Positions 1 through 8,309 of a DNA stretch of 64,000 nucleotides are shown here, piece by piece. Position numbers and translations under genes: made by a program. Position 1 is the stretch's first letter. Every line of letters starts with the position of its first letter. The notes under the pieces are model-generated. The model saw only the letters and a list, made by a program, of their open reading frames with translations, had not been told where the DNA came from and searched no databases. The stretch is taken from contig NZ_JAQQXR010000002.1 of NCBI RefSeq assembly GCF_028595325.1, forward strand, positions 1-64,000, in the 5' to 3' direction. Source of the stretch: Janthinobacterium fluminis. Its GTDB lineage: Bacteria > Pseudomonadota > Gammaproteobacteria > Burkholderiales > Burkholderiaceae_D.

Positions 1-104
1 TTTGAAGGGTCGTTCGAGACCAGGACGTTGATAGGCTGGGTGTGGAAGTGCAGTAATGCATTAAGCTAACCAGTACTAATTGCCCGTACGGCTTGTCCCT
101 ATAA
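1..104 (+). rRNA. 23S rRNA, 3' end (partial)
   Basis: The window begins inside the last part of a 23S rRNA. The conserved 3' domain is readable (GATAGGCTGGGTGTGGAAG, then AAGCTAACCAGTACTAATTG) and runs to the closing helix near position 104; the exact mature end cannot be set by eye. About 135 bp of spacer follow before the 5S gene, with no tRNA visible. The 16S gene and most of the 23S gene lie upstream of the window. Confidence 0.95.
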
Positions 105-240
105 CCTTAGCAGGTGTGGAGATAAGAAATGACGCGCTGCCGTTTGTTGACAATACAAATCGCTGCCCAGTTTTACACTTTACTTCTTCCAGATTGAGCC
201 GCTTGCCGCCCCGTTGGGGGCAGGCGGTTTTACAAGTTAT

Positions 241-355
241 GCCTGATGACCATAGCAAGTTGGTCCCACCCCTTCCCATCCCGAACAGGACCGTGAAACA
301 ACTTTGCGCCGATGATAGTGCTGCAACCAGTGTGAAAGTAGGTTATCGTCAGGCT
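241..355 (+). rRNA. rrf: 5S rRNA
   Basis: This is a 115-nt 5S rRNA. The terminal helix pairs GCCTGATG at the 5' end with CGTCAGGC at the 3' end (one G-U pair). The conserved internal stretches CCCATCCCGAACAGG and GAAAGTAGG-like sequence are present. It closes the rRNA operon that enters from the left and is followed directly by an intrinsic terminator. Exact ends may be off by one or two bases. Confidence 0.95.
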
Positions 356-364
356 AGTTATATT

Positions 365-405
365 AAAAAACCCCGTTGGCGCCTTGTGCCTGACGGGGTT
401 TTTTT
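365..405 (+). terminator. Intrinsic terminator of the rRNA operon
   Basis: An A-tract, a CCCCGT/ACGGGG stem and a run of seven T's lie ten bases after the 5S rRNA. The A and T tracts extend the stem, so the hairpin also looks usable from the other strand. It separates the rRNA operon from the purine genes. Confidence 0.9.
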
Positions 406-436
406 CGTTTGGGGCTTTGCATGCTCCACGTCCAAA

Positions 437-474
437 GCCGGGGTCAGACCCCAGAAGGCCGGGGTCAGACCCCT
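437..474. repeat. Two tandem GGGGTCAGACCCC palindromes
   Basis: Two copies of GCCGGGGTCAGACCCC sit at 437-452 and 458-473, 21 bp apart. Each is close to a perfect palindrome. The same core recurs at 51764-51857, and related GGGGTCAGG/GGGGACAG forms occur at 18118, 22583, 22683 and 53265. Here they lie between the rRNA terminator and the 3' end of the minus-strand hydroxyisourate hydrolase gene, so they may act as a terminator for it. Confidence 0.8.
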
Positions 475-513
475 GAGTCCTTGCATCTGATTCTGGGGCT
501 TTGGCGCGCGGAC

Positions 514-867
514 CTAGCTGCCGCGGTAGGTCGAATATGACCACGGCGACACTACCAGCGGCACGTGGTAGTTTTGCTCGGCGTGGGCGATGCCGAAGGC
601 CAGCGTGACGAGGTCGATGAAGCGCGGCGCGGGCAGTTCAATGCCCTGGGCCGCGAAGTAGTCGCCGGCGTTGAATACCAGCTCGTATTGCCCGACTTTC
701 ATGCTGTCGCCTTCCAGCAGCGGCGCGCCGCAGCGCCCGTCGGCATTGGTGATGTCCATCTTCAGCAGGGTTTTGCCTTCGGCGCCGACGGAGAACAGCG
801 CAACCTTGACGCCCGCCCCCGGTTTGCCTTGCGCTATGTCCAATACGTGCGTGCTCAGTTTGCCCAT
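514..867 (-). CDS. uraH: 5-hydroxyisourate hydrolase (transthyretin-like)
   Basis: The enzyme opens 5-hydroxyisourate, the product of urate oxidase, to OHCU on the way to allantoin. The protein is 117 residues, usual for the family. It starts MGKLSTHVLD, with the family's N-terminal His at residue 7, and ends with the diagnostic C-terminal YSTYRGS. A longer reading starting at 909 adds 14 residues with no family match; I chose 867 because MGKLSTHVLD is the usual start and AGGAC lies just upstream of it. It is divergent from the allantoinase gene across a 109-bp AT-richer region that probably holds both promoters. Urate oxidase and OHCU decarboxylase are not in the window. Confidence 0.93.
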   Translation of the reverse strand: MGKLSTHVLDIAQGKPGAGVKVALFSVGAEGKTLLKMDITNADGRCGAPLLEGDSMKVGQYELVFNAGDYFAAQGIELPAPRFIDLVTLAFGIAHAEQNYHVPLVVSPWSYSTYRGS

Positions 868-976
868 TGTTTGTCCTATATGTCGAAGTTGAAAATGCTT
901 ATCGTGCAAATCATATACTGGTGCGGGTTTGTCACTATATTATTGGGCATATATTTGTCATCGGCGCCGCCCATCC

Positions 977-1930
977 ATGTCTACTTACGATAACTATCCT
1001 CGCGATCTGATCGGCTATGGCCGCACGCCGCCCCATCCGCAATGGCCGGGCCGCGCCCGCATTGCCTTGCAGTTCGTACTGAACTATGAGGAGGGCGCGG
1101 AAAACAATGTCTTGCACGGCGATGCGGCGTCGGAAACGTTCTTGTCGGAGATGATCGGCGCGGCGGCTTTTCCGATGCGTCACCTTAGCATGGAGTCGAT
1201 TTACGAATACGGTTCGCGCGCGGGCTTGTGGCGCTTGCTGCGCCTGTTCGAGGAGCGCGCTTTGCCGCTGACGGTGTTCGGCGTGGCCATGGCCTTGAAA
1301 CGCAACCCGGAGGCTGTGGCGGCCTTTCAGGAGCTGGGCCATGAGATTGCCTGCCACGGTTTGCGCTGGATTTCGTATCAGAATATGGATGAGGCGGGCG
1401 AGCGCGCGCATCTGCGCGAGGCCGTCGCCATCATCGAGGAACTGACGGGCGCGACGCCGCAGGGCTGGTACACGGGCCGCGATTCGCCGAATACGCGTAA
1501 GCTGGTGGTCGAGCATGGCGGCTTCCGCTACGACTCCGACTATTACGGCGACGATTTGCCGTTCTGGGAGTCGGTTGCGTACACCGACGCGGCCGGTGCG
1601 GCGCTGGTGCGGCCGCACTTGGTGGTGCCGTACACGCTGGACACCAACGATATGCGCTTCGCGGCGATGCAGGGTTTTAACTCCGGCACGCAGTTCTTCG
1701 ATTACTTGAAGGATGCCTTCGACGTGTTGTACGCGGAGGGCGATCCGAATGGCTTGAACCAGCCGAAGATGTTGTCGATTGGTTTGCATTGCCGCCTGGT
1801 CGGCCGGCCCGCGCGCGCCGCCGCCCTGGCGCGTTTCCTCGATTATGTGCAGGGCCACGAACAGGTCTGGATCACGCGCCGCATTGATATCGCGGAACAC
1901 TGGCATTCGGCACATCCATATGTAAAATGA
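977..1930 (+). CDS. puuE: Allantoinase, PuuE type (polysaccharide-deacetylase fold)
   Basis: PuuE is the cofactor-independent allantoinase that converts allantoin to allantoate; it belongs to the NodB/polysaccharide deacetylase superfamily, not the amidohydrolases. The 317-residue protein begins MSTYDNYPRDLIGYGRTPP and contains the family stretches RIALQFVLNYEEG, IACHGLRWISYQ and GWYTGRDSPNTRKLV. An upstream in-frame ATG at 929 adds 16 unlikely residues; 977 matches the usual start. The gene is divergent from uraH and followed after 119 bp by xdhA on the same strand. Together they place xanthine to allantoate breakdown here. Confidence 0.93.
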   Translation: MSTYDNYPRDLIGYGRTPPHPQWPGRARIALQFVLNYEEGAENNVLHGDAASETFLSEMIGAAAFPMRHLSMESIYEYGSRAGLWRLLRLFEERALPLTVFGVAMALKRNPEAVAAFQELGHEIACHGLRWISYQNMDEAGERAHLREAVAIIEELTGATPQGWYTGRDSPNTRKLVVEHGGFRYDSDYYGDDLPFWESVAYTDAAGAALVRPHLVVPYTLDTNDMRFAAMQGFNSGTQFFDYLKDAFDVLYAEGDPNGLNQPKMLSIGLHCRLVGRPARAAALARFLDYVQGHEQVWITRRIDIAEHWHSAHPYVK

Positions 1931-2049
1931 ATTAGGGCGCATGGCATAGCCGCAGTATGCGACTTGGCTGATAAGCGACATCAGCGCCAGGCCATAATGG
2001 TGAGGCGCCCGAGTGTTAATCTGCGCGCTGGGACAAAGCTGAGGCCACC

Positions 2050-3528
2050 ATGTCGGAACCTGTGAAATTTTATTACCGTGGCGCGGTGCGGGAAGTCGCC
2101 GATGTGTCGACGACGCAGACTGTGTTGCAGCATCTGCGCGAGGATTTGCATTGCACCGGCACCAAGGAGGGCTGCGCCGAGGGCGACTGCGGCGCGTGCA
2201 CCGTGGTGATCGGCAGCTTGCAGAATGGCCTGCTGGAATTGAAGGCCGTCAATTCCTGTATCCAGTTGACGCCCACGCTGGATGGCAAGGCCCTGTTCTC
2301 GGTGGAGGATTTGCAGCAGGCCGACGGCACGCTGCATCCGGTGCAACAGGCGCTGGTCGAATGCCACGGTTCCCAGTGCGGTTTCTGTACGCCGGGTTTC
2401 GCCATGTCGCTGTGGGGCATGTATTTGAAGCAGGAAGGCAGGCCGCAGCGGCGCGAGATCGACGACGCCCTGTCCGGCAATCTGTGCCGCTGCACCGGCT
2501 ACCGCCCCATCATCGAGGCGGCCCGGCGTATGGGCGACTATCCCCGCGTCGCATTCGACCGCGCGGCGCTGACGCGGCAATTGCAGGCGCTGCGGCGCGA
2601 CACGATGGCGACGTACCGCGCGCACGGCCGGCAATTCTTCGCGCCGCGCACGCTGGACGAGCTGGTGCAGGTGCGCGCCGAGCACCCGAACGCGTTGTTG
2701 CTGGCCGGTTCGACTGACGTCGGCCTGTGGGTCACCAAGCAGATGCGCGATCTGGGCGACATCATTTATCTCGGCCATGTCGACGCCTTGAAAACGCTGC
2801 GGGCGGCCGATGGCGTGCTGGAAATCGGCGCCGGCGTGACACTCAACGATGCCTACGCGGCGCTGTGCGCGCACTACCCGGCGCAATTGTCCGATATGTG
2901 GCAGCGCTTCGCCTCGCTGCCGATCCGCAACGCCGGCACGCTGGGCGGCAACGTCGCCAACGGTTCGCCGATCGGCGATTCGATGCCGTGGCTGATCGCG
3001 CTGGGCAGCGACATTGTGCTGCGCGGCAGCGCCGGCCAGCGCGTGATGGCGTTGGAAGATTTCTACCTCGCGTATCAAAAGAAGGATTTGCTGGCGGACG
3101 AGTTTGTTGCGGCCGTGCGCGTGCCCTTGCCGCGCGCGGGCGTGCAGTTCCGCACCTACAAGCTGGCCAAGCGCTTCGACCAGGATATTTCCGCAGTGTG
3201 CGCGGCGTTCGCTTTTACGCTGGACGCCGGCCGCATCAAGGAGGCGCGCATCGCCTTCGGCGGCATGGCGGCCACACCGAAACGGGCCAGTCACGCGGAG
3301 GCGTTTTTGAACGGGCAGGAATGGAGCGAGTCCAATCTGTATGCCGCAATGCAGTTGATGGAGCAAGATTACGCGCCGCTGTCCGATATGCGCGCGTCGG
3401 GCGCCTACCGGATGAAGGCGGCGCAAAACCTGTTGCGTCGTTTTTGGTTTGAAACCCGCAGCGATACCCCCCTGGCCCCTGGCGGCGTCAATGTTTTCGC
3501 CTGCCGCGCCGGAGAGGAATCATCATGA
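2050..3528 (+). CDS. xdhA: Xanthine dehydrogenase small subunit (FeS and FAD)
   Basis: This is the electron-transfer subunit of xanthine dehydrogenase, which oxidises hypoxanthine and xanthine to urate. In its 492 residues an N-terminal plant-type [2Fe-2S] domain (GCAEGDCGACTVV around 41-53) is followed by an all-alpha [2Fe-2S] domain (CHGSQCGFCTPGF and LCRCTGYRP). A CO-dehydrogenase-like FAD domain comes next from about 190 (RNAGTLGGNVANGSPIGDS). This order is that of bacterial XdhA. It overlaps xdhB by four bases (ATGA at 3525-3528), so the two are translationally coupled. Confidence 0.96.
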   Translation: MSEPVKFYYRGAVREVADVSTTQTVLQHLREDLHCTGTKEGCAEGDCGACTVVIGSLQNGLLELKAVNSCIQLTPTLDGKALFSVEDLQQADGTLHPVQQALVECHGSQCGFCTPGFAMSLWGMYLKQEGRPQRREIDDALSGNLCRCTGYRPIIEAARRMGDYPRVAFDRAALTRQLQALRRDTMATYRAHGRQFFAPRTLDELVQVRAEHPNALLLAGSTDVGLWVTKQMRDLGDIIYLGHVDALKTLRAADGVLEIGAGVTLNDAYAALCAHYPAQLSDMWQRFASLPIRNAGTLGGNVANGSPIGDSMPWLIALGSDIVLRGSAGQRVMALEDFYLAYQKKDLLADEFVAAVRVPLPRAGVQFRTYKLAKRFDQDISAVCAAFAFTLDAGRIKEARIAFGGMAATPKRASHAEAFLNGQEWSESNLYAAMQLMEQDYAPLSDMRASGAYRMKAAQNLLRRFWFETRSDTPLAPGGVNVFACRAGEESS

Positions 3529-5870
3529 ACCATCCAGGCACACCAGCATTGAAGGCGGCGTGGGCCGCGGTCGGCGTGCCGCGCGCGCACGAGTCGGCGC
3601 AGTTGCATGTGCTCGGCCAGGCCACCTACACGGATGACATTCCCGAGCTGCAAGGTACGCTGCACGCGGCGCTGGGGCTGTCGCAAAAGCCGCACGCAAA
3701 GATTCTCGCCATCGATCTGGCGGCGGTGCTGCAGGCGCGCGGCGTGGTCGCGGCCTATACGGCGCAGGACATTGTCGGCAGCAACGATTGCGGCCCCATC
3801 ATCCATGACGATCCCATCCTGGCCTCTGGCCTGGTGCAGTATGTCGGGCAGCCGATCTTTATTGTCGTGGCGGACAGCCACGACAATGCGCGCCGCGCCG
3901 CGCGCCTGGCCAGCGTCACCTACGAGGAGTTGCCGGCGGTGCTGACGCCGCAGGCGGCCAAGGCGGCGCACTCCTATGTGCTGCCGCCGATGCAGCTCAA
4001 ACGGGGCGACTACCAGGCCGCGTTTGAACGCGCGCCGCACGTCGTCACGGGTGAATTGTCGGTCGGCGGCCAGGAACAGTTCTATCTGGAAGGCCAGATT
4101 TCCTACGCGATTCCGAAGGAAGACCAGGGCATGCTGGTGTTGTGTTCGACCCAGCACCCGAGCGAGATGCAGCACGTGGTTGCGCACGCGCTGGGCGTGC
4201 ACGCGCACAACATCACGGTCGAATGCCGGCGCATGGGCGGTGGTTTCGGCGGCAAGGAATCGCAGTCGGCCCTGTGGGCGGCGGCGGCCAGCATTGCCGC
4301 GTCCAAACTGAAGCGCCCGGTCAAGTTGCGCGCCGACCGCGACGACGATATGCTCGTCACCGGCAAGCGCCACTGTTTTTACTACGAGTACGCGGTCGGC
4401 TACGATGCCGACGGCAAGATCCTCGCGGCCAAGGTCGACATGGTGTTGCGCGCCGGCTTTTCGGCCGACTTGTCCGGCCCCGTCGCCACCCGTGCCGTCT
4501 GCCATTTCGATAATAGCTATTACCTGTCCGACGTCGAGATCCGCGCCGCCTGCGGCAAGACCAACACGCAGTCGAACACGGCCTTCCGTGGCTTCGGCGG
4601 GCCGCAGGGGGCGATCGCCATCGAGTACATCATCGACGATATCGCCCGTAATTTGGGCCGCGATGCGCTGGATATCCGCCGCCTGAATTTTTACGGCCGC
4701 AACGACGCCGAGGGCCGCAATGTCACGCCTTATGGGCAGAAAATCGTCGACAACGTGATCGTCGAGTTGAGCGCCGAGCTGGAAGCCAGCAGCGCCTACC
4801 GCGTCCGCCGCGCCGCCGTCGACGCCTTCAATCGAAGCAGCCCGGTGCTGAAAAAAGGCTTGGCCTTGACGCCGCTCAAATTCGGCATCGCGTTCAACGT
4901 CACCCATCTGAACCAGGCCGGTGCGCTGGTGCATGTGTATGTCGACGGCTCGGTGCTGGTCAACCACGGCGGCACGGAGATGGGGCAGGGCATCAACACC
5001 AAGGTGATGCAGGTCGTCGCGCATGAGCTGGGGCTGGATATCGCGCATGTGCGCGCCACCGCCACCGACACCAGCAAGGTTGCCAACACCTCGGCCACGG
5101 CCGCCTCGACGGGCGCCGATTTGAATGGCAAGGCGGCGCAGGATGCGGCGCGGCAGATCCGCGAACGGCTGGCCGCCCACGCGGTCAAACTGTACGGCGG
5201 CGACGCTGCGGTGGTGGACTTTTACGACAACGCCGTGCACGTCAACGGGCATGTCGTGGCGTTCACCGAGCTGGTGCAAAAAGCGTATCTGGCGCGGGTG
5301 CAATTGTGGTCCGACGGTTTCTACGCGACCCCGCATCTGCACTGGGACCCGAAGACGATGAACGGTCATCCGTTTTCGTATTTCGCCTATGGCGCGGCGG
5401 TGTCGGAAGTGCTCGTCGACACGCTCACGGGGGAGTGGAAATTATTGCGCGCCGATGTGCTGTACGACGCAGGCCAGTCGCTCAACCCGGCCATCGACCT
5501 GGGCCAGGTGGAGGGCGCGTTTATCCAGGGTATGGGCTGGCTGACCACCGAGCAACTGTGGTGGAACGCGGCGGGAAAACTGATGACGCACGCGCCGTCG
5601 ACGTATAAGATTCCGGGCGTCTCCGATTGCCCCGAGGACTTCCGCGTGCGCCTGTTCAACAATCAGAATGTGGAGGACAGCATTCACCGCTCCAAGGCCG
5701 TCGGCGAGCCGCCGCTGCTGCTGCCGTTTTCCGTGTTTTTCGCGATCCGCGACGCCATCTCCAGCGTCGCCGGCCACCGCGTCAATCCGCCGCTCAATGC
5801 GCCGGCCACCTGCGAGGAAATCCTCAAGGCCATCGCCGCGGTCGAGTCGGCGGACGCCGGGGCGGCATGA
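3525..5870 (+). CDS. xdhB: Xanthine dehydrogenase molybdopterin subunit
   Basis: This is the large subunit carrying the molybdenum cofactor. At 781 residues it has the usual length. Family signatures are GGQEQFYLEGQ, ECRRMGGGFGGKESQ (glycine-rich cofactor loop), NTAFRGFGGPQG, NTSATAASTGADLNG and, near the C-terminus, AVGEPPLLLPFS, whose Glu corresponds to the catalytic base of the family. It overlaps both xdhA upstream and xdhC downstream by ATGA, so xdhABC is one tightly coupled operon. No key residue appears to be missing. Confidence 0.96.
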   Translation: MNHPGTPALKAAWAAVGVPRAHESAQLHVLGQATYTDDIPELQGTLHAALGLSQKPHAKILAIDLAAVLQARGVVAAYTAQDIVGSNDCGPIIHDDPILASGLVQYVGQPIFIVVADSHDNARRAARLASVTYEELPAVLTPQAAKAAHSYVLPPMQLKRGDYQAAFERAPHVVTGELSVGGQEQFYLEGQISYAIPKEDQGMLVLCSTQHPSEMQHVVAHALGVHAHNITVECRRMGGGFGGKESQSALWAAAASIAASKLKRPVKLRADRDDDMLVTGKRHCFYYEYAVGYDADGKILAAKVDMVLRAGFSADLSGPVATRAVCHFDNSYYLSDVEIRAACGKTNTQSNTAFRGFGGPQGAIAIEYIIDDIARNLGRDALDIRRLNFYGRNDAEGRNVTPYGQKIVDNVIVELSAELEASSAYRVRRAAVDAFNRSSPVLKKGLALTPLKFGIAFNVTHLNQAGALVHVYVDGSVLVNHGGTEMGQGINTKVMQVVAHELGLDIAHVRATATDTSKVANTSATAASTGADLNGKAAQDAARQIRERLAAHAVKLYGGDAAVVDFYDNAVHVNGHVVAFTELVQKAYLARVQLWSDGFYATPHLHWDPKTMNGHPFSYFAYGAAVSEVLVDTLTGEWKLLRADVLYDAGQSLNPAIDLGQVEGAFIQGMGWLTTEQLWWNAAGKLMTHAPSTYKIPGVSDCPEDFRVRLFNNQNVEDSIHRSKAVGEPPLLLPFSVFFAIRDAISSVAGHRVNPPLNAPATCEEILKAIAAVESADAGAA

Positions 5871-6919
5871 TGGACAATTGGCTGACGGGCGCCGGCGATG
5901 CCGGGGCGGTGCTGATCACGGTGGCGATCGTCGAGGGTTCCGGCCCGCGCGAAGCCGGCGCGAAGATGCTCGTCACCGCCACGCAGCGGTTTGACACGAT
6001 AGGCGGCGGCCACCTGGAAATGCGCGCGATCGAGTTGGCGCGGGGCATGCTGGCCGGCGCCGCCGCGCCCGCGCGCATCGAGCGCTTCGCCCTCGGTCCC
6101 AGCCTGGGCCAGTGTTGCGGCGGTGTCGTGCATCTGGCCTTTGAACGCGTCGACGCAGACTTGGCCGCCGTGCTGGAGGCCCTGCGCCGGCGCGGCCAGG
6201 AAGATAGCTGGCGCGTCAGCGCCATCGACGGCGCGGCCGCATCCCTGCTGTTGGATGCTGCTGGAAACGTCATCGCCGGCACGGGCAAGGACGCGCTGGC
6301 GCCGTGCGCGCTGGAACGCGCCGCGCATGTGCTGCGGGACGGCGCCGGGCGGCGCTGGCTGGTCGATCCCTGCCTGGCGCCGCGCGCCCATCTGACGCTG
6401 TTCGGCGCCGGCCACGTCGGCGCGGCCATCGTGCGCGCGCTGGCCGAGTTGCCCTGCAATATCACCTGGGTCGACGAACGCGAGGACATGTTCCCTGCGG
6501 TCGTGCCGCAGCATGTCCGCATCGAAGCGACGGACATGCCGGAAGCCCTGGTCGGCGAGGCGCCGTCCGGCGCCAGCTTCCTTGTCATGACGCACAGCCA
6601 CGCGCTCGACCAGCGCTTGACCGAGGCGATCATGGCGCGCGCCGATGTCGGCTGGTTCGGCCTGATCGGTTCGCAGACGAAGCGCCGGCAATTCGAGCAC
6701 CGGCTGCGCGCGCGCGGCGTGGACCCGGCGCGCATCGAGGCGATGGTGTGCCCGATCGGTTTGCCCGGCATCGGCAACAAGGCCCCGGCCGCGATCGCCG
6801 TCGCCGTCTGTGCCCAACTTCTCATGGTGTGGGAGGCGGCCGCGGCGGCCACCCGCGCCACCGCGCCGCTCAGGCTGGCAGCCTCGGGCGGCGTCGTCAA
6901 AGTAACTCACCAGTTTTAG
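5867..6919 (+). CDS. xdhC: Xanthine dehydrogenase accessory protein XdhC
   Basis: XdhC binds molybdenum cofactor and helps insert the sulfurated form into XdhB. The 350-residue protein starts MMDNWLTGAGDAGAVLITVA at the ATGA overlapping the xdhB stop; longer in-frame readings run inside xdhB. It has the GSGPREAGAKM motif near the start, GQCCGG around residue 82, and a C-terminal Rossmann part beginning LFGAGHVGAA. Guanine deaminase follows after 15 bp, probably in the same transcript. Confidence 0.94.
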   Translation: MMDNWLTGAGDAGAVLITVAIVEGSGPREAGAKMLVTATQRFDTIGGGHLEMRAIELARGMLAGAAAPARIERFALGPSLGQCCGGVVHLAFERVDADLAAVLEALRRRGQEDSWRVSAIDGAAASLLLDAAGNVIAGTGKDALAPCALERAAHVLRDGAGRRWLVDPCLAPRAHLTLFGAGHVGAAIVRALAELPCNITWVDEREDMFPAVVPQHVRIEATDMPEALVGEAPSGASFLVMTHSHALDQRLTEAIMARADVGWFGLIGSQTKRRQFEHRLRARGVDPARIEAMVCPIGLPGIGNKAPAAIAVAVCAQLLMVWEAAAAATRATAPLRLAASGGVVKVTHQF

Positions 6920-6934
6920 AAAAAGAAAGCAATC

Positions 6935-8248
6935 ATGTCGACAGCAACACCCACCCCGCAAGCTTACCGGGCAAGCTTGCTGCACTTCCACGCCGATCCC
7001 GCGTTCAGCGAGCAGGCCCACGCCTGGCACGAGGACGGCCTGCTGATTATTGCCGACGGCAAGGTCCAGGCGGCCGGCGACTATGCCCAGTTGCATGCCA
7101 GCCTGCCGCCCGGCAGCGTCGTCGAAGACCATCGCGGCAAGCTCATCCTGCCCGGCTTCATCGACACCCATGTGCATTTTCCGCAAACGGACATGATCGC
7201 CTCGCCGGCGCCCGGCCTGCTGCCGTGGCTGGAGACTTACACCTTTCCGACGGAGCGCCAGTTCGCCGATCCCGCGCACGCGCGCGACGTGGCCGACTTC
7301 TTCCTCGACGAGCTGCTGCGCTGCGGCACAACGACGGCGATGGTGTACTGCACCGTGCATCCGGCATCCGTCGACGCCTTCTTCGCGGCCAGCGAGGCGC
7401 GCCAGTTGCGCATGGTGGCCGGCAAGGTGATGATGGACCGCAACTGCCCGGAATTCCTGCGCGACACGGCCGAGGGCGGCGCGCGCGACACGGAAGACTT
7501 GATACAGCGCTGGCACAAGCGCGGCCGCGCGCTGTACGCGATCACGCCGCGCTTCGCCCCGACTTCGACGCCAGCCCAGCTGGCGCTGGCCGGCGAGCTG
7601 GCGCGCGCTTATCCGGACACCTATCTGCAAACCCATGTGGCGGAAAACGAGGACGAATGCCAATGGGTCAAATCGCTGTTCCCGAACGCCCGCAGCTACC
7701 TCGACGTCTACGACCACTACGGCATGCTGCGCCCGCGCGCCATGTACGGCCACTGCATCTGGCTCAGCGAGCGCGACCGCGAACGGATGGCGGAAACCCA
7801 GTCGGCGGCGGCGGTGTGCCCGAGCTCCAACCTGTTCCTCGGCAGCGGCCTGTTCGACTTCGAGCGCGCCGACGCGGCCCGCGTGCCGCTGTCGCTGGCG
7901 ACGGACGTCGGCGGCGGCACCTCGTTCTCGATGTTGCAAACGATGAATGAAGCCTATAAAGTAGCGCGCATGAAAGGCAGTTATTTGCCGGCAATGCGTA
8001 TGTTTTACCTGGCGACACTGGGCGCCGCCCGCGGCATGCAACTCGAAGGCACGATCGGCAACTTCGCCGCCGGCGCGGAAGCGGACTTCATCGTCCTCGA
8101 CCCGAAGGCGACGCCGCTGCTGGCGCGCCGCACCGCGCGCTGCAACAGCCTGGAAGAGTTGCTGTTCGCGCTGGCGCTGCTGGGCGACGACCGCGCGGTC
8201 GCCGTCACCTTCGCCGCCGGCCGCCGGGTGCACCAGCGCGCCGCCTAG
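6935..8248 (+). CDS. guaD: Guanine deaminase
   Basis: The enzyme converts guanine to xanthine, feeding the xanthine dehydrogenase encoded just upstream. The protein is 437 residues, normal for the amidohydrolase-type GuaD. It shows the zinc motif DTHVHFPQ at about residue 75, LLPWLETYTFPTE, the QTHVAEN histidine, GHCIWLS and the ATDVGGGTSFSM aspartate motif. It ends 61 bp before the adenosine deaminase gene and is probably the last gene of the xdhABC-guaD unit. Confidence 0.95.
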   Translation: MSTATPTPQAYRASLLHFHADPAFSEQAHAWHEDGLLIIADGKVQAAGDYAQLHASLPPGSVVEDHRGKLILPGFIDTHVHFPQTDMIASPAPGLLPWLETYTFPTERQFADPAHARDVADFFLDELLRCGTTTAMVYCTVHPASVDAFFAASEARQLRMVAGKVMMDRNCPEFLRDTAEGGARDTEDLIQRWHKRGRALYAITPRFAPTSTPAQLALAGELARAYPDTYLQTHVAENEDECQWVKSLFPNARSYLDVYDHYGMLRPRAMYGHCIWLSERDRERMAETQSAAAVCPSSNLFLGSGLFDFERADAARVPLSLATDVGGGTSFSMLQTMNEAYKVARMKGSYLPAMRMFYLATLGAARGMQLEGTIGNFAAGAEADFIVLDPKATPLLARRTARCNSLEELLFALALLGDDRAVAVTFAAGRRVHQRAA

Positions 8249-8309
8249 CTATTTTTTCGGCCGACGAGCCCCGCTCCGACAGTGTCCTTAATCCAATAGA
8301 AAGCACCAC

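Noticed and set aside
80-490. Open frame across the rRNA spacer and 5S rRNA
   Set aside because: It overlaps rRNA sequence and the terminator and ends in the repeats; no protein is expected.
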